A stretch of 64,000 bases of DNA, from NCBI GenBank assembly GCA_029582265.1, contig CM055816.1, forward strand, positions 99,789,039 to 99,853,038, given 5' to 3'. Within the stretch, counting starts at the first letter, position 1. Each line of letters opens with the position of its first letter. A model generated the notes under the pieces. That model had not been told where the DNA came from. It made no database searches and saw only the letters and a program-made list of their open reading frames with translations. The position numbers and the translations under genes were made by a program. This stretch comes from Zoroaster sp. YZ-2022 (lineage: Eukaryota > Echinodermata > Asteroidea > Forcipulatida > Zoroasteridae). Of the stretch, positions 48,100-59,199 are shown piece by piece.

Positions 48100-49430
48100 C
48101 CATTGGGTATAATTAATTTGCAATAAATATTGATTAACTTTGCTAACCTTTGCTAAGGGGTCAAGGGTCAACTTACCCTGAAGTGTCAATGTTGTCACGC
48201 CTTTGATTGTCAATTAATTGTCATTTGCATTTGGGGTGACATGTCACCCCAAATGCAAATGATACTTGACCTCCACTGTCACCACGTGATGGTATGTTTG
48301 TTTTTCAAAATAACAGTAAATATTGATTAAAATTTGAAGCAAATGAGTGGTTACCTTGACAGCAGTTTAGGTCACATGGCCTCCATTGGCCAACTTATCC
48401 TGAAATGTCAATGTTGTTACCCCTTTGGTTACAGCTCTATTGAAAAACATTAAATAACTGACATCTAAAGAGTCAAGTTACATTGTCAACCCAAAGGTCA
48501 ATGACATCTGACCTGCACTTTCAGGTCATCTGTCAAGGTCATAGCTCGTTTGCTCTTATAAAAAATGCAATAAATATTGATTATCATTAGAAAAAAAATT
48601 ACTGCTGACCTTGACACAAGTTCAGGTCAAAGGGGTCAAGGGTCAACTTACCCTGGAGTGTCAATGTTGTCACTCCTTTCGTTGTCACTTTGTTAAAAAA
48701 CCTTAAATAACTGACATCTAAAAGGTCAAATGACATTGTGAACCCTAAGTTCAATGACACTTGACCTGCACTGTCATCAGGTCATCGGTCAATTTCTTTA
48801 ACAAATTTAAATAAATATTGATTTACATTGTAAAAAATAAGTGCTGACCTTTACACATGCTCAGGTCACAGTGGAGGTCAAGGGTCAACTTACCTTGAAG
48901 TGTAAATTTTATCACTACTTTCGTTGTCACTTTATTTAAAAAACATTAAATAACTGACAATTAAAGGGTCAATGACACTTAACCTGCACTGTCACCAGAG
49001 GTCGTAGCACGTTTGCTTTTTAAAAATTGCAATAATAAATGATTTACACTAAAAGCAAATGAGTGCTGACCTTGACACAAATTCAGGTCATAACAGGGGT
49101 GAAAGGTCAACTTACCCGGAAGTGTTGTCACGCATTTGGTTGTCACTTCACTTAAAAACATTAAATAACTGACATCAAAACGGACAAGTGACAATCTCAG
49201 TCGAAATGTCAATGACACTTGCACTGTCACCAGGTCATCTGTCAAGGTCGTGGCATCTTTACCTGTAAAATAAATCAATAGATATTGTTTAACATTGAGA
49301 GCAAATGAGTGCTGACCTTGACACATGCTCAGGTCACAGAATGGATCAAGGGTCAACTTGTCCCGAAGTGTCAATGTTGTCACTCCTTTGGTTGTCATTT
49401 TACTTTTACTTATTAAAAAATAATTAAATA
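48100..49430. repeat. Six-unit satellite-like tandem array, ~222-254 bp period
   Basis: The anchor phrase resembling GGTCAACTTACCCTGAAGTG recurs at 48,168, 48,390, 48,643, 48,885, 49,107 and 49,353. Between anchors the order is conserved: TGTCAATGTTGTCAC, AAATAACTGACAT, AATGACACTTGACC, CACTGTCACCAGGTCA, a poly-T/ATAAATATTGATT stretch, and CTGACCTTGACACA...CAGGTCA. Units are diverged with indels. No open frame spans them. Each unit holds several AGGTCA/TGACCT words. Confidence 0.9.
48221..48262. repeat. 42-bp perfect palindrome
   Basis: TCATTTGCATTTGGGGTGAC at 48,221 begins a perfect palindrome centred between 48,241 and 48,242, without any loop. Each arm has the octamer-type word ATTTGCAT. 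It replaces the corresponding part of the first satellite unit. Confidence 0.95.
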
Positions 49431-50442
49431 ACTAACATCCGGCTGGAAAAATACGGAATGACGTCATTGGGCTCTACCAATCAGAACATTTTCCGTACAA
49501 ATACCATTAGCAAGCAAAAGTCCAGTTACAAATAACGACTACCTTAAAAATACATTGTATCAGTAAAAATGTGCCAATTTTAAAAAATACATGATTTTTA
49601 TTACTTTGCTTGTACTGAAAAAAACATGTTACAATGTTACAGTATAAATTATCTATAGCTAAGAGGTCTTGGAAGACTACCATGAATAGCTAAATGTATG
49701 ATCACCGCGGCGCAGCTAATCATACACCTCATGTGAGACCATGTTATGAAATACATACTGGACAACAGAGACCCGAGGACAGTGATTTTTGTGCAGGTCA
49801 GTAACTCACGGCTGTACAAGTCTGACAGTCTTTTACATCATCATGTTTAATTGTGTATAATGTACTAGTTGCAAAGTTGTCGAAGACCTACCGTAACTAA
49901 TAACGTACGTGTTTTTAATCCGTCTTGTGAAAGTATACCTGGTACAGTAAAATATTGAAGCTGCAAGACTGGAGGTCTTGTGGACTTTAATCAAAATTTG
50001 AGCCCTGGACCCATGTAAATAGTGCCAATAATCAGGATTTTCTCCAATTCTTGGCCCTACTACAACAATGGGCGAGGGCGATTGATGTATTTTCAGCTAA
50101 AACAACCTTTTAATGCCTAAATTTCACCAACAATCTTCACTTACTCATTTCACAATTGTTGCGAGGAAGAATTAAAGTTGCTCAACTAAAAAAAAAATAA
50201 TGTTAAGCTGACTGGACTGTCTTTGACAAAGTTTGAGGGTGTTCATGATCGTGTGACTTCGGAAACTTCAGGGTCTAATTTATATAATGCCTTAAAATAA
50301 TCCCTCAAAACAATAGTGACCCATGCTTGTTTGTGCTCAGACCATGGAGGGAGCAACTTAGACGAAAGTTGTGACGGGGAATTGTCATGAACGTGCCTGT
50401 ACCCTCGTCGTGCACATCGTGTTGTTGGTCGCCGTAAGCCTC
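49431..50442. other. No gene seen
   Basis: AT-rich, no supported feature. The frame starting 50,371 runs into the inverted-repeat element and is not considered a gene. Confidence 0.5.
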
Positions 50443-50924
50443 ACGTTAACTTGCCCCACTTGTGTGGCACGGACCTGTATCCTTAGCCACACGCCGGTCC
50501 CATTGACAGCAATGACGCGATTTTGTAAATTCTTAGCGCTCAAATTGACGATATTTGCAACTATTTTGACAAACTTGAGACGTTCCTTACATGTTAAACT
50601 ATCAAAGCGGCCGAAAAATATTGTGATTTTACTTACATTTAAATTTCGTGACATATGGTGGTCGAAAATATTACACTTGCAGATTTCAACGTTCGGCTAT
50701 CTTGAATTTATGAAGAGAGGTCAACGGAAAATCAACTTGTGCGCGCAACAATTTTACGACGGCTGTTTTATGTTTGCACACACTTGATGTATTTTAGCTA
50801 AATATCGTCAATTTGAGCACTAAGAATTTACAAAATCGAGACCGTTCGCGTCATTGCCGTCAATGGGACCGGCGTGTGGCTAAGGATACAGGTCCGTTCC
50901 ACACAAGTGGGGTTACACGTTAAC
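50443..50924. mobile_element. Inverted-repeat element with ACGTTAAC duplication
   Basis: ACGTTAAC at 50,443-50,450 and 50,917-50,924 flanks a 466-bp element. Its ends pair over more than 100 bases: CCCCACTTGTGTGG, ACGGACCTGTATCCTTAGCC, GGTCCCATTGAC, then TTTTGTAAATTCTTAG and CAAATTGACGATATTT. The right arm has an extra ~11 bases. Either an 8-bp duplication (hAT-like) or a TTAA target (piggyBac-like, as TTAA sits inside the flank) is possible. Confidence 0.75.
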
Positions 50925-51390
50925 GAGCGTAAATGTTCATAAAATTCCACCAAAACTCCTCAAAATTAGGGCCCGTGTATCCCACATCTAATCTAAGGGA
51001 TGTTAAATGACAAATTGTAACATGTTCTGTTCGTGGACACCATCCTGATAACAGTACATATAGGATTTTTGTTCAGAAAATGGGAAAAACTCACCCACAC
51101 ATGTGCGAAGTGTGGCAGCATCCTCTCATTTACACAATCCCTGCATTAAGTATTTTGTAAAAGGGGGGAATTTTGAAAATGCCAATCCCCATACTTACAT
51201 AAAATTTGTAAAAGGGGGAATTTCGTGAACATGCCCGTCCCCCATTTACACAATACTCATGTATGGCGATAACATTCCTTCATTCATCCATCCATCCATT
51301 CATTCATTCATCCCTCCCTCCGTCCCCTCCCCTTCCTTTCTTTTATTTATTCACCCCATAACGGCACTTTTTAAAAATCTTACTTTTCAG

Positions 51391-51825
51391 GACAGCTGGG
51401 AGATGAAAACGGCCCAGCAGACTTTGCAACGTTCCCAGATGAGTAGGCTTGATCTGTTGCGTCAAGCGTCGTTCAACGATTGCACTTGTGGAGGTGATTG
51501 GATGACATGCGCCAAGGAGATCCTTAGAAACAACAGGGTGGAAAAAGCCGTTTCCGCGAAAGCCTGTAGGAAACGTCTTGACGAAGGCCGTGGGAAGTAC
51601 CGCAATGTCATGATCATTGGCCCTGCCAACTGCGGGAAGACGTTCCTCCTGAATTCACTAAACTCCATCTACAGAACATTCACAAACCCAGCAAGTTCAA
51701 CCTTCGCCTGGGTCGGCGCAGAAATGCAGAAGTTATTTTTTTTACATGACTTTCGCTGGTCACCCTCAGTTATGAGGAATTGTAAGGCTGTTGGCAGTGA
51801 ATGTGATAAACCAATGGCAATCTAG
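51391..51825 (+). pseudogene. P-loop helicase-like fragment
   Basis: After a TACTTTTCAG acceptor the frame reads SWEMKTAQQTLQRSQMSRLD, then CAKEILRNNRVEKAV, GRGKYRNVMIIGPANCGKTF (Walker A: GPANCGKT), FTNPASSTFAWVGAE and FLHDFRWSPSVM, after which the similarity ends. This matches, from memory, an uncharacterised family common in cnidarian and mollusc genomes with superfamily-3-like helicase features; later motifs of that domain are missing. The fragment is truncated at the C-terminus. It lies ~80 bases upstream of the tyrosine-recombinase-like gene, which may be coincidence or part of one element. Confidence 0.65.
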
Positions 51826-51904
51826 GTTGATTTGTTTTCATGTACAACTGACCCAGTTTTATTGAAAATAGGGAGACGACTTTCGTACATACACAAAATA
51901 AAGC

Positions 51905-52986
51905 GTGATAAAAAGACAGGTCCGTCGCTCAGTTATGGCAGATATGCGAAGATTGGCTGGTCTTTATCTTGAAATGGTAAAGAAAGAAGTCACCTTGGGA
52001 AGGTTACCTGCTAGAGTGGGAAATGTGTCAGACATTTTCAAACGAACCAACTTCAGCCATTTTGAAGAGGCAGTCGAATCTTACACTACCAACAGCGAAA
52101 CTAGAGGCTTGAAGTTGGGTCTAAAATTGGCTTTATATTACTTACTGAAATCAACAAGCAAGCTTCTTAAAGCATCCTACCTTATTGACAATTGTGAGGA
52201 CATGACATCTGAAGTTGATAAGTTTGTGTCAGTGCTGGAGCTCTCTGAGAGTTATGTTTGGCAATGCCACCTATGAAATTAATCCGCAAAGACAGGATAG
52301 ACTGCGTGGACCAGACGCGATGACCTTAGAAGATGACATTCGGTTAATCAAGAGGCACACTTGCAAACGAATGCAAGAGCTAACTAAACCCAAGATTTGG
52401 GATGCACATGCATATGTAGAGTTGAGAAATGTGGTAGTTTGCCGACTCGCAATGTTTAATGCCTGGGGTGGAGCCATGTCGCCTTTTGCTGAAGGAGTGG
52501 GATGATGCTGAAAATTGTGTGTGGGTTGACAAACACCAACTAAAAAGTGTTGACAGATCCCTAGCCAATGAGCTCAAAATTACTAACCAAAGTGGTAAAG
52601 GTAACACCTGGTGCCTGTACTATTTCCAAAGGATACTGTAAATCCAATCAGTAGGTTGTCTAACAAAGAGTCCAGGTCTATGTCATCAGTCTGTGAAAAG
52701 ATTCCGTTCCTCTTCCCCAGCACTAATGGATCATATCAGACAACCACGTATCAGGCTATTATGCAGTGCACAGTATTGTTAACGGCATCAACTTGACCAA
52801 CAAATTAAATATAACTGCAACACAAAATAGACATCGGGTAAGCACACTATTGGCATTAATGGATATGCCAGAAAGGATCGGCAGTACATCTTCAAGCATC
52901 TGGGCCACTCGGAGGAAACCAACTGTAACATTTATCAGGCCCCACTGGCTGTCAAGGAGCTGACGGTTGTGGGTAAAAGATTGTAG
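51905..52986 (+). pseudogene. Tyrosine-recombinase-like protein, frameshifted
   Basis: Three frames together follow one protein. The first has SVMADMRRLAGLYLEMVKKE, SDIFKRTNFSHFEEAVESY and LKLGLKLALYYLLKSTSKLL. The second has GNATYEINPQRQDRLRGPDA, DDIRLIKRHTCKRMQEL and VVVCRLAMFNAWGG. The third has RLLLKEWDDAENCVW, the fourth segment NRHRVSTLLALMDMPE, and the last FKHLGHSEETNCNIYQAPLA. The RHRxST, GHS and final Y pattern fits the catalytic boxes of tyrosine recombinases. The whole order matches a multicopy invertebrate/vertebrate family that I believe is recombinase-derived (family knowledge plus inference). Frame changes lie near 52,255, 52,465, 52,615 and 52,880, so it is inactive. It ends VVGKRL-stop. 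Confidence 0.65.
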
Positions 52987-54181
52987 AGCACTGATGAAGG
53001 TAAATTTTTGTGGAGTTTGTCACTTTGCATCATGTTTTTTTTAACAGTAGTTTTTTTATTGCTTTTAACCAATACATCTCTCTTCACTCGATCGATACAA
53101 AGTGTATTTTCGTTGTTCTAAGTGTCATTTTGTAGGTTCCTTGATGATACGTTTTTGGAATTTCATTGGTGTTATATTTAGGTTTCTTACTTTAATCGTT
53201 CCTGGACGTCATATTGAATATCCTTTGTCTTTAATGAAATAATCAACCTATAAAAAATCCAGATCTTAAAATTGTATTTCCAGATAATATGGTGAAGCCT
53301 GCTTATTTATTTATTTCTATTATATAGTTTAACATAATGTCTAAGTCTTGGGTATGGACACTCCTGGTTTCCGTTTCACCGCTGTTCGAAAACGCAATAG
53401 GAATGACAATAAGTTATGTGTATGCACGACTTTCAATAAAGGTCAACGTAAAATGAATTATTCATAGCGGGTAACCCGCTCGTTTTTTTTCGCCCGATCA
53501 CAACATCAAAAAAGGGTCATCATGTGATGAATATTTATAAATCCTAGCATCTTTTGACCAATTACAATTCTTTAATAACCCCTTTATTAAACCCTCCGAC
53601 GAGGTAGCCCTCCACTCGTTACTGGCAGAAGTTATTTATTACATTGTTTTTCCCATAAAAAAAAAGCCACAGATGCCTGGGAGTCATTGATATCCTAAAG
53701 TGGACCATTCCACATATCTTAGAAGGGGTGTCAGTTCCCAGAGCTGTGTAGCTTTGTTTTGCTGGGCTGGAAAAGTAATTGCTGTCATGTCTGTGCACAA
53801 AATCAACCATTCATTGTGTACACATAAAGACCTACCCAGATCTAACCCTCTGATAAGTGGAACCATCTGTTCTGTATCAGATTTGCTCTTTGATGTTTTT
53901 CCGATGGCTCGTGCCTGTCCCAGCTTGTGCCTGCCCCCCCCCCCCCAGACAATGTGTCTGGGTTCTGCTGCATGCTGGAGAGAAAAACAGTACGGCTGTT
54001 TTATGTTTGCCAAGGACTTACATGAGAGAGATACACTACACGGCTGTTGTGTGTCATCTGGGGGTTGTAAAAAGCTACTGGGGCGCTAATTAGAGTTGAC
54101 AAGTGCCAGTCAGTATGGCTGGATTTAGAACAATAGAATTGGGCTCGGCTTGGCTTGAACACAACTTGGTCAGTTTCCATC
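52987..54181. other. No gene seen
   Basis: AT-rich sequence; a C run at 53,934-53,947. Short open frames on both strands at 53,684-54,093 are not convincing. It may hold the 5' region of the piggyBac element that follows, but no terminal repeat was identified. Confidence 0.45.
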
Positions 54182-55430
54182 ATGGCCTCTACTAGTAAAC
54201 ATGTTGATACTGCTGCTGCTCTGAAGCATATTTTGGATGATGGAGGTGAAAGCTTTGATGAAGTTGAATCAATTCCATCAGAGGAAAGTGGAGATGATTT
54301 GGGAAGTGAAATGGGTGATGACGATGATGATGATGGTGACAGTTATCAAGGTAGTGAGAAAGACAGCAGTGGCGGGGACGACAGCGCTAACGACAGCGCT
54401 GACGACAGCGACAATTCATCTGTTGCTGCCGCTCCAGTCCGCAAGAAAAGACCTGCGAATATTCCACCTAAGGGGCGGCCTGCAAGGCGTCCACAACATC
54501 AGCAGCCGGGAACTTCTGTGGCCCAGCCCCAGCCTACATCTTTCACGGCCCCCTCAGGAGATATTTGGATGCTGGATCCCCCACCCGGTTCGAGAAGACG
54601 GCAGGCAAACGTCGTAACTGAGCAAGCGGGGCTAAAACACATCGGAGGGGCTGTCAGCGTGCTCCAGCTGTTCATTACGACGGCGATGATGAACATTATA
54701 GTGACGCACACTAACGAGGAGGGCCTAAGACAGAGGGGAATATCTTGGACCGACATGACCCTAATGGAGCTCCATTCTGTTCTCGGTCTACTCATGTTCT
54801 TGGGACTGACCAAATCTGGCCGGGAGAACATCCGTTCTCTGTGGAGGAAAGGCCCATACGCAAGACCACTATGTATGGCCACCATGTCGGGTAGTCGTTT
54901 TCAAGATATCTTGACAATGCTTAGATTCGACAAGACGACCAGACCAGCACGACGGGAAGCCGATAAATTCGCTGCCATTCGCGATGTTTTTGATGGATTT
55001 GCCGCTGCCTGAGGGAGATGCCCGTTTCGGCAGTACATGCCAAGTAAGCCTGCCAAGTACGGGATCAAATTTTGGCTGAACGTTGATGTTGACACACACT
55101 ACGTACTCAACATCATCCCATACCTTGGGAAAGGACCGGAGGGGACGACCAGAAATCTTGGATCAACCGTTGTGCAACAACTCATGCAACCATTAAACAA
55201 CTCCGGGAGAAACGTAACAACGGACAATTATTTCACGAGTGTCGGTTTGATACGCGATCTTATCAAGAAAAAACTTACTTTAGTCGGAACAATAAAGGGG
55301 AACCGGAGAGAAATTCCTAAGGAGGTTCGACCCGAAAACATGACTAATGCGAGTGGATCGCGGGAAAAGCCCTGCAAATTGGGGACCCTATCGTCTTATG
55401 GCGCGAGACCAACATGCGATATTTTAGGTG
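54182..55430 (+). pseudogene. piggyBac transposase (DDE_Tnp_1_7), internally deleted
   Basis: The start MASTSKHVDTAAALKHILDD leads into a long acidic, low-complexity segment (GDDDDDDGDSYQGSEKDSS). A basic linker and the conserved core follow: VLQLFITTAMMNIIVTHTNE, LHSVLGLLMFLGLTKSGREN, FQDILTMLRFDKTTRP. After DVFDGF the sequence jumps to a stop and then GRCPFRQYMPSKPAKYGIKF, YVLNIIPYLGK and NVTTDNYFTSVGL. The jump removes the segment with the first catalytic Asp. The TTDN Asp remains, and the third catalytic region is lost because the frame ends around CDILGV in a T run. The GC- and CpG-richer coding sequence contrasts with its AT-rich surroundings. It is not the same element as the 26,981 fragment, judging by the different N-terminus. 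Confidence 0.88.
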
Positions 55431-55440
55431 TTTTTTTTTT

Positions 55441-56864
55441 TTTTTTAATTGAATTTCCTTGATAATAAAAAAAAAAAAAATTGTAACAAATTAACGCCAA
55501 TTGGGACAAAGTTTCAAACTTACAGGACTTCAACAAAATTAGTATCAAATGAACGTTTAAAATCTGTATTTTCCAGATTTGTATAAAATTATTCAAATTT
55601 TGAACATTAAATACATGAAATTTATGTTTTTGTGGTTATTATCGCAAAATTGTTTTAAAAAAATTGTAAAAACACTTAAATTAAATATTGTTCTAATTAT
55701 TAAATAAGACATTAGAAACTAAATTTAAAGATGATGTGAAGTATAGATTAAATTAATAAAATTAAAATTTGCACAATGTGAATTTTTGTTTGGCATAATA
55801 AATTGGGATTAACAGGGAACGATTTCGTTCAAAAATTTTGCATAGCAAAACTGCGATGCAAAAACTGAATTTGCATAGCAAAATAATTTTTTTGTATAGC
55901 AATCTGTGAATTTTGTGTAGCAAATTTAAAAATGCTTAAAATTACAGTATGTAGTGTGCATAGGGTAAAGGTGTTTTTTTTAAGGCTTTACTGTCGTTTG
56001 GTTCATAATATGAATGTCCAAATTTTACCAGAAATAATAATTTTTAGTGTCCGGAAATTGAGCCACAGGTGGTAAAAAAAAACTCACGTGTAACCGTTAT
56101 TTCGCCAAATTGCAATCATTCATGAAAGTTAGTCCTCCGTCCATTTTCTTTTTTTTGTTTACATTATTATCGATCGCTAAAACAGAGGCAATATCACGAA
56201 AACAAATTACCGACTGCGACATGTTCGGGTGCTTTTCAAAGTGAATTCCGCCGAGTGTAACGTTAATTTGTGGTATGATCAAGCTTGATTTTGATTATTA
56301 AAAATTCGTCAGGAAAATGAGTGGTTGAAAACGCGATCATATTGTGTGCCGAAATCTCACCACTACATATATAAATGAATGCTCATTTTGTTAATTTTCA
56401 AAACTTTTATTATAAAACGAAGTTACGGTAACGTTTCTAGAGTTTGTTGAACACAGCCGTAGTGATCGTATGAAAGCGCACATGTCAACTGAACACGGTA
56501 CTATTGTGTATAGGGGTGGCTCAATGTTCCAACCCCCAAACTCAGGAGAAGAAAAAATAAACTGTTTGCTGTTGATTATTGAGGATACACACAGGTTCTT
56601 GGCTAACCACAGTGAAAAGTTACAGATACAGTAAGTGAGTACACTTTGTTTCTAATTCTAGTGCTTTCAACAACAAAATGAATGTTATTTGTGATTTTAA
56701 GTTTTTTATACAAACTTTAGTCTCATCTCTGCTGTCCTGGCTTTGTCTAGCCAAACTTTTAATGGTAGGATAACCTATGTAAACAAAAGCATTTTTTGCA
56801 AGTATTCTGTATTAAAATATTTTACAAAGGTGTGTTATTGATTCTTCACATTCATGTCCTCAGT
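55441..56864. other. AT-rich, no gene seen
   Basis: Contains direct repeats of 'gcatagcaaaa' near 55,840-55,925 and T/A homopolymers. Ends with acceptor TGTCCTCAG at 56,863. Confidence 0.5.
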
Positions 56865-56993
56865 ATGCTTTTATCGAGTGCAGAAAAACAGCGTAGATAT
56901 AGGGAAAGAATCATGAAAAACTGCAAGAAAGATCATGAATACTTGTTGAAAGATAGAGAGCGTAAGAAAGCAAGGAGGGCCACTGCTACATAG
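56865..56993 (+). pseudogene. N-terminal fragment of a multicopy 'RYRERI' family
   Basis: After acceptor TCCTCAG the frame reads MLLSSAEKQRRYRERIMKNC and continues with HEYLLKDRERKKARRATAT. The AEKQRRYRER...KDRERKK pattern is the N-terminal basic motif of an uncharacterised, multicopy and probably transposon-linked family in invertebrates and fish (family knowledge). Its probable C-terminal part lies at 58,556-58,913, but the middle is missing. Confidence 0.6.
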
Positions 56994-57195
56994 AAATGTG
57001 CATACATGTACCAGTTCCAACTTCGTAACGACTTGGCATAAATTCAGGTGCATGTACATGTACAGTATAAAGTAAAATAGTATCAAATATTACTTTTAAA
57101 AACTGACTTCAATAAAACATTGACTTTAGGTATTACGTAAATTGTTTGGCAGCACATGCTGATTTGAATATCATTGCATGTGGTACTACATTTTT

Positions 57196-57595
57196 GTCAC
57201 TCCGTTACCGTCACTCCGTTACCAGACACAAAATCGTTAAGGATATTGTATAATTTTTTTTAGCCAATCAATTTTTTTTAAGTGGGGTATCATATTAAAG
57301 CTTATGCTTTGTACTTTAATATCGACACCATAGACAACTCTGAAACCATTTCATTTCACAGGGTTTTCATAGTGAGTAAATGAGCAAAAAACCCATGTCC
57401 ATTCAGCGTCACTCCGTTACCAGGGAATTAAATATTCATAATTAATTAATGGAAGTGGAAACGGAAATTAAAAAAATACACACTGACAGATGCAAGTAGT
57501 TAAATGTTACCAAACTTTCAGGATTAATCAATAAACTCTTTGTGATAAATGTGTTTAAAATCTGAAAAAATGTGTTTTGGTGTCACTCCGTTACC
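57196..57595 (+). repeat. Four exact copies of 14-mer GTCACTCCGTTACC
   Basis: Copies at 57,196-57,209, 57,210-57,223 (tandem), 57,408-57,421 and 57,582-57,595, all in the same orientation in AT-rich DNA. They lie between the two fragments of the RYRERI family. Role unknown. Confidence 0.95.
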
Positions 57596-58555
57596 GTGGA
57601 ATTGCCCATAACTCTAGCAACATTGTGTATCTGTAAAAGAGCAAACCCCCTTGATTTAATAATCACAATCGGCGGGATTCCCGTGCCGTTTTTCTGACTC
57701 GTTCTTCTGTTTCATGTCATGTATGCGTTGTGCACGATCGAACGTGTGCACACAGCATACTGCCCAATATTGTGCACAGATAGTACTTAGACGGTTTGAT
57801 AAAATATGATTAAAAAGCATTCCTGATTAAAAACAGATTTTATTGAAAATCACTTTTTAACATTAGTTATAATACTGAACCTGAGAATGCTCAAACACAA
57901 ACACAAAAGTAAAGCATTCTGAGATCTTTTGAAATTGGTTTTTAATCCAATATTTGTTAAATTAACACTTTATGAAATTTAGTGCATAATATCAAATCTA
58001 GTATATAACCAAGGGTCTGTATAGAGACGGTAAATCTCCATAGGCCGATAAAATTTGTTTTACTTCAGCATATATATATTTTTATTTTCATTTACCATGT
58101 TGTGTACATATAGGCCTAGCCCTACCCTTACCCTAGAAAAAATACAGGAGAAAGCAGCTACACATTTCCCATTTCAACAATAAATGATTTTATCAAATTT
58201 AATCAATACTGTAATTATATACAGCATACAAACAATACCAACATTACAATTGGACTTTTATATTGTAGGTCATTGAAATAAGATGTATGTTCAACATGTA
58301 CTCAATGTAGAGAAATTATGCAGGGTATGGAGCATCTCCATACAAAAATGAAAAGAAAGAAAAATAAATAAAAAGCTACTGTGAAAAAAAAATTAAAATA
58401 TGGAATTGATGCATCAGCTGATGAACAACACCGTCATCCTCATCAAATCTGTGATCTATGTTACTCCTGTTTAGACATATGCTGTACATGATTTTTTTTC
58501 CCCCTAATGATGCATTTGCAGTAACTTTTTCATAATTTTTTCCCCGTTAATGCAG

Positions 58556-58913
58556 AGGCTGACATCCATAAATTTCTTGATTTCTTCCGCTGCAACTTCC
58601 CGTCAAAATCTATCCCCCAAAAATGCACATGATGGAAGACCATGTCATACCACCATTCATCAGAAGCACACAACATGGCATGGGTCTGCTGGGCGAGCAG
58701 AGTGGTGAATCGATGCACGCCGTCTTCAACATCCTGGACAGGCGATTTGGTGGAACTCGTAACACAAAAAAGGACCCTGATCTCTATAAATTACAGTGAC
58801 TGATGCGGGAACACCTCCTCGGTGTCAGCCCCTCAATCGCCAATCTGTTTCCACAAAGAAAGCCACGAAAACTGAAGTCCTGTCTATCCAAACCATCTGC
58901 AAGGAGAAATTAA
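58556..58913 (+). pseudogene. C-terminal fragment of the same multicopy family
   Basis: After a TAATGCAG acceptor, one frame reads ADIHKFLDFFRCNFPSK. A second gives PKMHMMEDHVIPPFIRSTQH then GLLGEQSGESMHAVFNILDR to a stop after LYKLQ. Reading through gives LMREHLLGVSPSIANLFPQR. The MEDHV...GLLGEQ.GESMH...EHLLGVSP order matches the C-terminus of the multicopy family whose N-terminal motif is at 56,865 (family knowledge). One frameshift and one stop show decay. Confidence 0.65.
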
Positions 58914-59159
58914 TTTTTAATCAAGATACATATGTTAAGAAGTATTCCATCCCTTAAATTGTATTGTAATGTAAGTCTTTTTATGTACACTGCGTACTGG
59001 AGAAAAAATATTTTAACATTTTCGCAGAAGTCCAAAGTAGTATATGTGCAAGGTAAAACTTGTAGCTTTGCATGGTGAGGATGATAAGACTAATTGCGGT
59101 GACACCATGTGGAATCTCAATTGAGTAGTAATTAGTTCTGAAAAGAACTGGGGGTACAA

Positions 59160-59197
59160 CTCGACGTTTCGATCAGTATGCTCTGATCGTCCTCAGG
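59160..59197 (-). ncRNA. Hammerhead-ribozyme-like motif (Penelope-type relic)
   Basis: Minus-strand sequence contains CCTGAGGACGATCAG, a short AGCATA loop, then CTGATCGAAACGTCGAG. CTGAGGA matches the CUGANGA core box, GATCAG/CTGATC forms stem II, and GAAAC-GTC supplies the GAAA box with a minimal stem III and the GUC cleavage triplet. Penelope-like retroelements are known to carry such minimal hammerheads. No reverse transcriptase is seen nearby, so this would be a terminal fragment. Activity is not shown by sequence. Confidence 0.6.
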
Positions 59198-59199
59198 AG

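Noticed and set aside
48100..49430. CRISPR-like regular repeats
   Set aside because: Units are diverged, ~240 bp, without short identical repeats or spacers, and the DNA is eukaryotic.
50371..50787. 138-codon open frame with a hydrophobic N-terminus
   Set aside because: Most of it is the left arm and interior of the TIR element at 50,451-50,916; the apparent signal peptide is inverted-repeat sequence.
54237..54617. Methionine-rich frame overlapping the piggyBac acidic region
   Set aside because: It is an alternative frame of GAT/GAC-rich transposase coding sequence.
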